Shown here: positions 1-7,315 of the stretch, in pieces
Layout of the letters: each line of letters starts with the position of its first letter
How positions within the stretch are numbered: the stretch's first letter is position 1
Assembly (NCBI RefSeq): GCF_002159645.1
Contig: NZ_NFJB01000031.1
Coordinates: forward strand, 1 to 36,708
Length of the DNA: 36,708 nucleotides
Source: Parabacteroides sp. An277
Lineage (GTDB): Bacteria > Bacteroidota > Bacteroidia > Bacteroidales > Tannerellaceae
Reading direction: 5' to 3'
Translations under genes and position numbers: made by a program
Notes under the pieces: generated by a model
Told to the model about the DNA's origin: nothing
Databases searched by the model: none
Seen by the model: the letters and a program-made list of their open reading frames with translations, nothing else

Positions 1-108
1 GCAGTACTATACTGGCCAACATGTTCAAATAATCGTTTTCTATACTGCAAAATAAAGGTTTGTTCTTCAAACTAACAAATTTATCCCCACTAAATTTCTA
101 CTGAGCCC
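1..108. repeat. Terminal 108-bp repeat, probable IS end (left copy)
   Basis: This sequence is the exact reverse complement of 36600-36707. The conserved block stops sharply after CTACTGAGCCC, where the two flanks diverge, as expected of an insertion-sequence terminus whose body lies outside the window. Read outward, it has a short AT-rich stretch and then a possible reading frame beginning ATG TTG GCC, which could be the start of a transposase, but too little is present to name a family. Confidence 0.7.
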
Positions 109-150
109 GTCAATGCCCTCTTTTTGGCGGTCAAGGTAGCCAAAAGGCAA

Positions 151-187
151 CAAAAAAGTCCCACAAAATATTGATTTTGTAGGACTT
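151..187 (-). terminator. Terminator of the original tRNA-Lys site
   Basis: On the minus strand a 13-bp stem (arms 157-169 and 174-186, one G-U pair, 4-nt loop) is followed by a run of T residues (plus-strand A residues at 152-156). It lies just beyond the left attachment site, so before integration it would have terminated the tRNA-Lys transcript. Confidence 0.65.
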
Positions 188-220
188 GCCTTTTTGTTGT
201 CGCCTTTTGGCTTTTCTTTT

Positions 221-235
221 AGTGATCCGCTTGGG
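221..235. other. Left attachment site (copy of tRNA-Lys 3' end)
   Basis: Fifteen bases, AGTGATCCGCTTGGG, match the 3' acceptor and T-arm end of the tRNA-Lys gene at 17310-17324 in the same orientation. Beyond them the two copies diverge on both sides. Confidence 0.72.
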
Positions 236-294
236 CTTGTCCCAAAGCGACCTATTTCTTTAATATTCAAGCTCTTTAATCCTTGTAAAAATCG

Positions 295-315
295 TACCGT
301 AACGAATTAGTAACG
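295..315 (+). other. Putative integrase arm site, left end
   Basis: TACCGTAACGAATTAGTAACG here matches 17165-17185 at 20 of 21 positions, in the same orientation. Both copies lie just inside the element, 59 bp and 124 bp from the two core sites. The octamer ACCGTAAC recurs three more times around the integrase promoter. Arm-type sites of this kind are known for IntDOT-like integrases; the assignment here is inferred. Confidence 0.5.
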
Positions 316-443
316 ATTTTGTAGAACGCCTATTGTCTGCCATCGGCAGCCGTTTGTCATCCGTTTTTGGATACCGCAAAGGTAAGGAATCACTTTTGAA
401 TTTCCAAACCTTTGATTATTATCTTATTGATTTTCTTCCTTCA

Positions 444-490
444 GTGCAAGGTGCGAGCCTATATATATAGGATAGGCTTGCACCTTGCAC
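444..490. repeat. 19-bp near-perfect inverted repeat
   Basis: Arms 444-462 and 472-490 pair over 19 positions with a single G-U pair and a 9-base AT-rich loop. It lies just after the stop codon of the ATPase gene (minus strand). Neither strand has a T-run after the stem, so it is not a standard intrinsic terminator, although it could still stabilise the 3' end of the message or bind a protein. Confidence 0.6.
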
Positions 491-525
491 TTGAAAAATG
501 GTTGCATCCTGCCAAACCTTGTGGT

Positions 526-1851
526 TTACATATCATCCATAGTGAACAATCTGCTCTCAATCTCATAGTTGAACAAAACCTTCTTGCGGATAGCTTCCAC
601 CTTTTGCGCGAACAATTCCGGCTTGAAGTTTTTGGCTTGCCGTTTTACTTCAGCCACCAGCGCACGCTTGTCTTCCGCATATAACCCTATGATGTCGATT
701 TCATGCTGTTCTTTATTGTTTTTCCTCTGCCACCAAGAACCTATTTCGGCAAAGTCCTTGCTCTCCATCATCCGCTGGCGGAAATACATTTCCAGCGCAA
801 GTCCGGAAAAAGTCGGATAATCATCCTTTATAATGTTCGCCAACCGCTCGTAGTTCTGTATCTCAATGTAGCTTTGATGCTTGATGAAATAGCGGAACCA
901 AAACCGCAGGAACATATCCGATACCTCATAGCGGACAGACTGGGAACTCTCTTTGGAAAGTATCGGACGCTTTTTCTTAACCAGATTATAATCCTCTTCC
1001 AGCCTTTTCAGTTGCCCTCCCAAACTGATGCCACCCAAAGCGGCCTCCATTTCCGGCAATGTATTCCTACCATTGGATATGGCGGAGAGTATGGAGAAAT
1101 AATTCCCGTATTTCTTGCCGAACTCCTGTATTAACAGTGCCTGGCCTTCCGTGAGGAAGGAAGACTCCGGCTGCAACATGAAATCGACCATACTTTCCAT
1201 ATCCGTACAGCCGTTGTCCATGAATTGCTCAATATATTTTGGAACGCCGCCGGTGAAGGTGTATAACGCCAGCAAATCGTCTTTCGTATACTCCGGTTTA
1301 TGGTCTGCCAGTATTTCTTTCAATACAGGAGTCGTGAAGGGGAACAACTTCACGATGCTGTCCGCACGGCCATACAAGGGTTCTTTCGCATCCCTGAATA
1401 TCCTGTTCATAAGCGTATAGACCGAGCCGCTGACAATCAGGTTCACATGGCTTTCCTTGCGGTACCTGTCCCAAGTGTCCTGCATCAGACTATATATTTC
1501 CGGATTGATATAGTAGAATTCTTGAAACTCATCAATGAGCAGATTGAATTGCATCCGCTTTCCCAAATCCATCAGGAAGCGGAACATTTCGCTGAAACTC
1601 GTGAAGTCCGGCACATAAACATCCAATGACTGGCGCACTTCAGCGGTGAAGCGCATACAAAGGTCGGCTTCATTGCTCCGGCTGACAAACAGATAAACGG
1701 TTGGTGTACCTTCACAGCTTTTGAAAATCAGACTGGTTTTTCCAATCCGGCGCCTGCCGGTCAGTACGGTCATTTGCGAATGATTGGAAAAGGCAGTCCG
1801 GCGGACTTTTTCCAATGCGGCAAGTTCTTTTTCCCTGTTGTAAAACTTCAT
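526..1851 (-). CDS. AAA+ ATPase with C-terminal nuclease-like (DUF234-type) domain
   Basis: This 441-aa protein belongs to the ATP-binding family once named archaeal ATPase plus DUF234, which is frequent on Bacteroidetes mobile elements. Residues 32-39 (GRRRIGKT) form the Walker A motif, and residues 102-108 (FNLLIDE) form Walker B. A winged-helix-like middle section follows. The last ~100 residues contain HEIDIIGL and then LVAEVKRQ, the D...ExK pattern of PD-(D/E)xK nucleases. The biological role of the family is not established; defence or genome maintenance is a guess. The gene reads towards the left end of the element, and its upstream region carries a large palindrome (1888-1928) that looks like an operator. 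Confidence 0.82.
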   Translation of the reverse strand: MKFYNREKELAALEKVRRTAFSNHSQMTVLTGRRRIGKTSLIFKSCEGTPTVYLFVSRSNEADLCMRFTAEVRQSLDVYVPDFTSFSEMFRFLMDLGKRMQFNLLIDEFQEFYYINPEIYSLMQDTWDRYRKESHVNLIVSGSVYTLMNRIFRDAKEPLYGRADSIVKLFPFTTPVLKEILADHKPEYTKDDLLALYTFTGGVPKYIEQFMDNGCTDMESMVDFMLQPESSFLTEGQALLIQEFGKKYGNYFSILSAISNGRNTLPEMEAALGGISLGGQLKRLEEDYNLVKKKRPILSKESSQSVRYEVSDMFLRFWFRYFIKHQSYIEIQNYERLANIIKDDYPTFSGLALEMYFRQRMMESKDFAEIGSWWQRKNNKEQHEIDIIGLYAEDKRALVAEVKRQAKNFKPELFAQKVEAIRKKVLFNYEIESRLFTMDDM

Positions 1852-2228
1852 CTTTTCTATCTAATGTTACTTTTATATTGTTTACCCGTAAAGTTTACGG
1901 TTGTAATATTTACAATAGTAAACTTTACTGCGGTTACAAAAATAGCAATTCTATTTGAACAACAGACTATGAAAGCATTAAAAATATGATTTTTCAAATA
2001 TCTCAAATTTATGGTCATGTCCGAAAATTCGACTTCTGAGTGTTTACAAATTTGGGTTATAACCATAAAAACTTAAATTCCAATACAGCTTATATGGCAT
2101 ACAAAATGGTTATAGAGTTCCATCTGCTGGCGGAAAACAAAAAAATTATGGTGTAGTACACGTATAGTATACCATGCGGATTTTGGCTTATCGGGAACTT
2201 TGCGGCAAACATTTCAATAATTAGGATT
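1852..2228. other. Divergent intergenic region
   Basis: This AT-rich gap separates the ATPase gene (minus) from the HTH-primase operon (plus). It contains the nested palindrome at 1888-1928 and an 8-bp inverted pair, ATAACCAT at 2059-2066 and ATGGTTAT at 2106-2113. No credible gene is seen. Confidence 0.5.
1888..1928. promoter_or_regulatory. 41-bp nested palindrome, probable operator
   Basis: Outer arms GTAAAGTTTA (1888-1897) and TAAACTTTAC (1919-1928) are exact reverse complements. Between them lies an inner palindrome TTGTAA-TAT-TTACAA (1901-1915). The centre is about 57 bp upstream of the ATPase start codon, a position that suits a repressor or autoregulatory site. Confidence 0.6.
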
Positions 2229-2588
2229 ATGACAGAAGTTATCGTAATGGAAAGTGCCGCCTATCAAAAGATGATAGGGCAGATAGCGAAAATCGCTGAG
2301 TTCATCACCAAGAACGAGCACAAGTTGCAGGATTGCGACTTTGACGACGATGTATGGCTGGACAGTCAGGAAGTGGCCGATATGCTCCATATCAGCACGC
2401 GCACCCTGCAACGGTTAAGGAGCGACGGACTGGTGGAATATTCGGTGTTCTGCCGCAAGTGCCTGTACAAGCTCTCGGAAATAGAGAAAAAGGTACGGGA
2501 AAAGGTTATCACGTGCGAACCGCACCTGATAGACGTTTACAAGAAGAACCGGTTGTTGGACGTGACAAAGGACGAAGACAATGAATAA
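2229..2588 (+). CDS. Helix-turn-helix excisionase-like protein
   Basis: This is a 119-aa protein with a HTH_17/MerR-like DNA-binding segment at about residues 43-85 (WLDSQEVADMLHISTRTLQR, then a basic wing). Proteins of this type in Bacteroides elements act as excision or regulatory factors, like Xis2c and Xis2d of CTnDOT; that function is inferred here. Its last codons overlap the start of the primase-helicase gene by 8 bp, so the two are probably co-translated. A paralogue with the same core lies immediately after the primase (4643-5056). Confidence 0.78.
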   Translation: MTEVIVMESAAYQKMIGQIAKIAEFITKNEHKLQDCDFDDDVWLDSQEVADMLHISTRTLQRLRSDGLVEYSVFCRKCLYKLSEIEKKVREKVITCEPHLIDVYKKNRLLDVTKDEDNE

Positions 2589-4623
2589 GGAGGATATTTT
2601 GCAGGCAACGGACAGGGGGCTTTCGGTGTTCAGACATTACCTGCCGGTGCAGTTCCGCATCGGGAAGAAGTTCCTGAATCCTTTGTATAAGGATACGAAG
2701 GCATCGTGCAACGTATATTATGACCGGCGACATTCGGTGTATAAGATGAAGGATTTCGGCAACGAGGAATATTCCGGGGACTGCTTCGAGTTGGTAGGGA
2801 CAATGACGGGGCTGAGTTGCAGGAACGCGAAGGACTTCGTTGAAATCATGCGAATCATCGACCATGACCTGCATTTGGGGCTGGCGGACGGTTACGAAAA
2901 TTGTACGGACACATCTTCCGTTCAGGTGATTTGTCCGCCCACGCCGGAACAGGTGATAAAGAAAATACGCCCGTATAATATCGTACCAAGGGCGTTCAAT
3001 GAAACAGACCGGATATTTTGGAGCAAATCCGGAATCACCGAGCATACATTAAATAAATATAATGTACGGCCTCTGCATTCGTTCAGTTCCGTCAATCAGG
3101 AAGGGAGAACCTATACCTTGACTGAAACGGCACAGGAACCGATGTATGGCTATACAGGCGACAAATACATTAAAATCTACCGCCCGCGCTCGGAGATGCG
3201 TTTCCTCTATGCCGGAGATTTGGGCGACAATTATTGCTTCGGACTTGACCAACTGCCCTCCAAAGGCGACCTGCTGTTCATTACCGGCGGTGAGAAAGAT
3301 GTGATGAGCCTTGCGGCAAACGGATTCCATGCCATCTGTTTCAATTCGGAAACGACGCTCATCCCTACATCTGTGCTGATGCTGCTCTCCTACCGGTTCA
3401 AACATATCATTCTGCTATATGACATGGACAAAACCGGGTTAGAAGTTTCTGCCAAACGGCAGGAAGAATTGAAGCCGTTTGCATTGAAACGCCTTTTACT
3501 TCCGCTGGCAGGGACAAAAGAAGAAAAGGATATAACGGACTATTTTGCGTTGGGACACACGCATGATGATTTATTGAAACTGTTCTTAAACCATTTGGAT
3601 TCATTATACAAGGAAGATATGTCAGCATTAAAATCATGCGAGTTGGATTTCAACAACCCGCCACCTGTGGCACAGACGATAGTATCGGTGAACGGCGTGC
3701 CGCTCGGAACACAAGGGAACCTGCTCTGCATCACCGGCGGGGAAGGTACGGGGAAAAGCAACTATGTGGCAGCCCTGATTGCCGGGGCTGTGAAACCGGA
3801 AAACGCGGAAGGTATTGACACGCTGGGCGTTTCCATCGAAGGGAACCCGAAAGGAAAAGCGGTGCTGTTCTACGATACCGAACAGAGCGAGGTGCAACTA
3901 TACAAGAACGTAAGTACCCTGCTGCGCCGCTGCGGGCGCGACACGATGCCGGAGTGGTTCAAGGCATATTGCCTGACGGGGATGAGCCGCAAGGAGCGGC
4001 TGAAGTCCATCGTGCTCAGCATGGACAGGTTCCATTACCAGTACGGAGGTATCCATCTGGTGGTGATTGACGGCATCGCCGACCTGATACGCTGCGCCAA
4101 TGACGAGGCGGAGAGCATTGCCGTCGTGGAGGAACTCTACCGGCTGGCGGGCATCTACAACACGTGCATCGTCACGGTGCTGCACTTCATCCCCAACGGG
4201 CTGAAGCTGCGGGGGCATCTGGGCAGCGAGCTGCAACGCAAGGCTGCTGCCATCCTCTCCATCGAAAAGGACAGCAATCCTGCCGTGTCGGTGGTGAAAG
4301 CCCTGAAAGTGCGTGACGGCAGCCCGCTGGATGTGCCGCTCATGCAGTTCGCATGGGACAAGGGCAAGGCGATGCACGCCTATCTGGGCGAGAAGCCGAA
4401 AGAGGAAAAGGACAGGCGCAAGGAGGAGGAACTCGTGGCGGTGGCGCGCGAACTGTTCAGTCGGAAACGCTTCATCGGTTACATGGAGCTGTCGGAAGAA
4501 CTTCAGGCGGCGTTCGATGTGAAGGAACGCACGGCCAAGAGCTACATCCGTTTTATGCGGGAGAAGGAAATCATTGTAAAATCACCCGACACACCGAACA
4601 GCTACATGCTGGGCGAGGTGTAA
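2581..4623 (+). CDS. TOPRIM primase / RecA-like helicase replication protein
   Basis: This 680-aa protein joins two replication activities. The N-terminal ~200 residues resemble a primase zinc-binding/catalytic lead-in, and a TOPRIM domain follows with GGEKDV near residue 236 and DMDKTG at 281-286. The C-terminal half is a RepA/DnaB-type ATPase with Walker A GGEGTGKSN near residue 386, Walker B LVVIDG near 493, and a later HF motif. Such proteins prime and unwind DNA for replication of mobilised element circles or plasmids. Downstream, an AGGAGG sequence precedes the next HTH gene. The two flanking HTH genes and this one form a compact operon. No separate initiator gene is seen. Confidence 0.8.
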   Translation: MNKEDILQATDRGLSVFRHYLPVQFRIGKKFLNPLYKDTKASCNVYYDRRHSVYKMKDFGNEEYSGDCFELVGTMTGLSCRNAKDFVEIMRIIDHDLHLGLADGYENCTDTSSVQVICPPTPEQVIKKIRPYNIVPRAFNETDRIFWSKSGITEHTLNKYNVRPLHSFSSVNQEGRTYTLTETAQEPMYGYTGDKYIKIYRPRSEMRFLYAGDLGDNYCFGLDQLPSKGDLLFITGGEKDVMSLAANGFHAICFNSETTLIPTSVLMLLSYRFKHIILLYDMDKTGLEVSAKRQEELKPFALKRLLLPLAGTKEEKDITDYFALGHTHDDLLKLFLNHLDSLYKEDMSALKSCELDFNNPPPVAQTIVSVNGVPLGTQGNLLCITGGEGTGKSNYVAALIAGAVKPENAEGIDTLGVSIEGNPKGKAVLFYDTEQSEVQLYKNVSTLLRRCGRDTMPEWFKAYCLTGMSRKERLKSIVLSMDRFHYQYGGIHLVVIDGIADLIRCANDEAESIAVVEELYRLAGIYNTCIVTVLHFIPNGLKLRGHLGSELQRKAAAILSIEKDSNPAVSVVKALKVRDGSPLDVPLMQFAWDKGKAMHAYLGEKPKEEKDRRKEEELVAVARELFSRKRFIGYMELSEELQAAFDVKERTAKSYIRFMREKEIIVKSPDTPNSYMLGEV

Positions 4624-4642
4624 AATCATAGGAGGAACGGCC

Positions 4643-5056
4643 ATGTTAGTGGACAAGACAGAATTTGAGGCATGGATGGAGCGCATCATGGGCGAATTGT
4701 ACCGCATATCGCGCAAGCTGGACAAGGCGGAGAACCGGCAGAAACACCTGAACTACCTGAACGGGGAACGGCTGTACGACAATCAGGAGGTGTGCCAACT
4801 GCTGCGCATCAGCAAGCGCACGCTCCAGCGATACCGGAACAACGGGGCGTTGAAGTTCCATTCGATATACCATAAGACCTATTACAAGGAATCAGACCTG
4901 CACGAGTTCATCCGCAACAATTTCGACGAGAACGAAATCAAGCGTCAGGCACGGAAGGACAAATTGTCAGAAACCTATCCGATGCCCAAAGAACCGGATG
5001 AAAACGACAGGGAGAAAGAAACAGGAGATAAAGAACTCTCAGATGATTGTGGATAA
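4643..5056 (+). CDS. Helix-turn-helix DNA-binding protein
   Basis: This is a 137-aa protein with a HTH segment at about residues 44-90 (YDNQEVCQLLRISKRTLQRY), clearly related to the HTH protein at 2229-2588, and a charged, probably disordered tail. The start is supported by an AGGAGG Shine-Dalgarno sequence at 4631-4636, unusual for Bacteroidetes. It follows the primase-helicase stop by 19 bp and is probably the third gene of that operon. A role in excision or regulation is inferred from the family. Confidence 0.76.
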   Translation: MLVDKTEFEAWMERIMGELYRISRKLDKAENRQKHLNYLNGERLYDNQEVCQLLRISKRTLQRYRNNGALKFHSIYHKTYYKESDLHEFIRNNFDENEIKRQARKDKLSETYPMPKEPDENDREKETGDKELSDDCG

Positions 5057-5229
5057 TGCATCTTGGATTTGCATCGTTCAGGGATATTGCCTACCGCTGT
5101 GAAGCCATTCTTTTTGCAATCCGGGAATGTATTTCGCAACTTTTATTCTCCAAAATTTGCAAATTCAATTATTCCGCCCGGCAAAAGGCATGAACGCACC
5201 GCTCATTATCAAAGAAATATACCTCATAA

Positions 5230-5261
5230 TTTGATTTTCAATGATATTATCCGTACCTTTG
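5230..5261 (+). promoter_or_regulatory. Bacteroidetes-type promoter of the GNAT pair
   Basis: TTTG (-33) at 5230-5233, a 20-bp gap and TACCTTTG (-7) at 5254-5261 fit the Bacteroides consensus closely. The first start codon is at 5285. Confidence 0.65.
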
Positions 5262-5284
5262 CAATGAATTAAAAACTAAAGATT

Positions 5285-5443
5285 ATGGCTCGACCGATTA
5301 AAGAAACGCCGGTGGTTACCGGTAAGGATGCTAAACGCTTTGCAGAAAAAATGGCTCACCTGAAGCCGGAAAGCAAGGAAGAGAAAGAGGCTGCAAAGAA
5401 AGTTTATGAGAAGTTCAAGGCCATAGCCGCATTTGCATTCTGA
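5285..5443 (+). CDS. Small basic protein, candidate antitoxin of the GNAT pair
   Basis: This is a 52-aa protein beginning MARPIKETPVVTGKDAKRF, rich in Lys and Glu. It lies 7 bp before a GNAT acetyltransferase and shares its promoter. GNAT toxins of the TacT/AtaT type are normally encoded after a small DNA-binding antitoxin, so the arrangement suggests an antitoxin. I do not see the usual ribbon-helix-helix pattern, so this is either a different antitoxin class or not an antitoxin. Confidence 0.65.
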   Translation: MARPIKETPVVTGKDAKRFAEKMAHLKPESKEEKEAAKKVYEKFKAIAAFAF

Positions 5444-5450
5444 TACGAAC

Positions 5451-5996
5451 ATGGCTCTTGAAGATTATTATTTCATGCCGCTGAAAGCGGACAGCGAGAT
5501 AAAGCCGTTTAAGTGCAAGGATGATGACTTAAACGGCTTTTTATTTGAAGATGCCCGAAAGTACCTGACCGACTTGATGGCTGTCACTTATCTATGGGAG
5601 GATTTGCCCAATGGCAGGACTGTGGCCTATTTCAGCCTCCTGAACGATAAAATCACTTTTGACCCGGAACAGCGTAGCATTTGGAACCGGTTGAGCCGTC
5701 GTGTGCCCAATCCCAAACGGCGCAAAGATTATCCAGCCGTGAAAATAGGCAGACTGGCCGTATCGGAAGAATATGCCGGGCAAGGCATAGGCAGAGATAT
5801 TATCCGCCTTATCAAATATACTTTCACTCATGGCAATAGAACCGGTTGCCGTTTCATCACGGTAGATGCCTATCAGGACGCCGTCGGTTTTTACCAACAA
5901 TGCGGTTTTGATTTTCTGTCCGCCAAAGATGAAAAAGACAAGACGCGCTCCATGTACTATGATTTGAAACGTTTTTTAGATAGCGAAGATAGATAG
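5451..5996 (+). CDS. GNAT N-acetyltransferase, TacT-like candidate toxin
   Basis: This 181-aa GNAT-fold protein has the acetyl-CoA pyrophosphate loop around YAGQGIGRD, followed by a C-terminal FYQQCGF motif typical of the fold. The N-terminus (FKCKDDDLNGFL...DA) resembles the opening of GNAT toxins that acetylate aminoacyl-tRNA, but family membership alone does not show the substrate. The ATG at 5451 is preferred over a TTG at 5433, because the latter would overlap the upstream gene. The stop is followed by a strong terminator. Confidence 0.75.
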   Translation: MALEDYYFMPLKADSEIKPFKCKDDDLNGFLFEDARKYLTDLMAVTYLWEDLPNGRTVAYFSLLNDKITFDPEQRSIWNRLSRRVPNPKRRKDYPAVKIGRLAVSEEYAGQGIGRDIIRLIKYTFTHGNRTGCRFITVDAYQDAVGFYQQCGFDFLSAKDEKDKTRSMYYDLKRFLDSEDR

Positions 5997-6008
5997 TTCT
6001 TTGAATTG

Positions 6009-6058
6009 AAAAGGCTTGGCAGCCATCCGGCATATACCGGTTGTTGCCAAGCCTTTTT
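6009..6058 (+). terminator. Intrinsic terminator after the GNAT gene
   Basis: Stem AAAAGGCTTGGCA (6009-6021) pairs with TGCCAAGCCTTTT (6045-6057), with an inner CCGG/CCGG hairpin and a T-run. It could work in both directions, also stopping readthrough from the minus-strand remnant beyond it. Confidence 0.75.
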
Positions 6059-6070
6059 GTTGAACCCCGC

Positions 6071-7201
6071 TCAGAGCTTCATTCTCCATTTCGGTTTTTC
6101 CTGCGGCTTCTCCGTGCCGTCTTCCGGTTGGGGGATGCCGCCGATTACGACCTTTTCCTTGCCCGCGCTCATCAGCTCCTTGATGCTGATGGTCTTGGGC
6201 ATGGCTGACAGCACCGGCGGTTTGCGCTCCGCCGCATGTGCCATGTAGTCGGGCATACGGTGGACGTATGGTTCGGATGCTGCCGGGACGGCAGGGTCGC
6301 CGGGCATTGAGGGAGCGGGTTGCGCCACCGATGGAGCTTGCGGCTCCGGCCGGATTTCCGTTACCCCTTCAGTGTTGGCCTCCTGCGCATCGACGGATTT
6401 CAAGGAGAGCAATATCTTGCGGTCAAGCGTGGCAAGCTCGGCCTTGAGTTGCTTCAACTCATCCTCTTTTTTCCATGTTTCATCCACGACCTGCTTCAGG
6501 ACGGGAATTTCCTTTTCAATGTCAGCATTGTCCCGCGTGTATTTCTCTATCAGGCGGGGGATGCTGTCAAAGGCGTTGATGAAATTCCGGCAGGCGGTCT
6601 GCGGGTCGGCTGCCAAGCGTCCGTTGTTGTAGTTGTACAGGAGCTTGCCCGTGCCGCGCACGAAGAAGCGGTTCTCGCAGAAGTCCAATCCCTCCTTGAC
6701 GGTGGTGTCTGTCTTGACCACGATTTCAAAGCCGTAGAGGGAGCCGATGGGAACCGGCTGGCCGTGCGTGCGCTCCTTGTCCTCTATCTCGTGCAGTCGG
6801 GCGGCAATGACTTTGGGGTCACCACTTGTTACCCCGTCAATCTTCAACGGGTTGAGCTTCTTGCCCTCCTTGTCGTACTGCACGCGGCTCTCGAAGTCGG
6901 CCATGTCCTGCCGTGCCCTCGCGATGATGTCGCTGTTGGAGGCTTGGTTGGCCAACAGGGTTTCCAACCGGATGCGCGAATCGCCCTTACTGCGCAGGAA
7001 CGCCTTGCGCTCGCCCTCCAACCCGTCAATCTTCTTCTCCAGACGCGCCTTGTCCAACAGGTCGGTATTGCCGGAGAGGATGGCGACATACTCGGAGTAG
7101 TTCATGCCCCCTTTCTCGTCCATGCTGCCCTCGTCGATGGTGCGGCTGCCCATGCGGTTCTGCTTGAGCTGGGTGATGAAAAGCTGCTTTGTAGTATATA
7201 A
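6071..7201 (-). pseudogene. 3' remnant of a large helicase / N6-adenine methylase gene
   Basis: The conserved block GSRTIDEGSMDEKGGMNYSEY, followed by a coiled-coil section and a Pro-rich tail, matches my memory of the C-terminus of the ~2000-aa SNF2-like helicase/DNA methylase found on Bacteroides integrative elements. The frame stays open upstream of the first Met (KQLFITQLKQNRMG, back to about 7196) and then meets AT-rich DNA of different composition. The helicase and methylase domains are therefore missing. The piece could still be expressed from Met at 7153 (360 aa), but it has no catalytic motif. Truncation by insertion of the neighbouring AT-rich gene is the simplest reading. Confidence 0.7.
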
Positions 7202-7315
7202 TTGTACTGAGTAATTCTCATTCTAAACCACTTACTGTATGAAGAAGTCAAATCAAATATATCATATGCTACCAAAAATGTGTATTTTTGCATATAACTC
7301 AAAATATTATGAAGT

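Larger units (their letters stand above)
236..525. other. Non-coding left end of the element
   Basis: I see no convincing gene in these 290 bases. They hold the left arm-type repeat (295-315) and a strong hairpin at 444-490. They are otherwise AT-rich, with no transposase or relaxase fragment. Confidence 0.5.

Noticed and set aside
67-270. Small minus-strand gene at the left end
   Set aside because: It crosses the IS end, terminator hairpin and attachment site, with a low-complexity product.
444-490. Intrinsic terminator of the ATPase gene
   Set aside because: The stem is excellent but neither strand has a following T-run; it was kept as an inverted repeat only.
5063-5272. Small plus-strand gene after the second HTH gene
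   Set aside because: It runs through the promoter of the GNAT pair and has no recognisable protein features.
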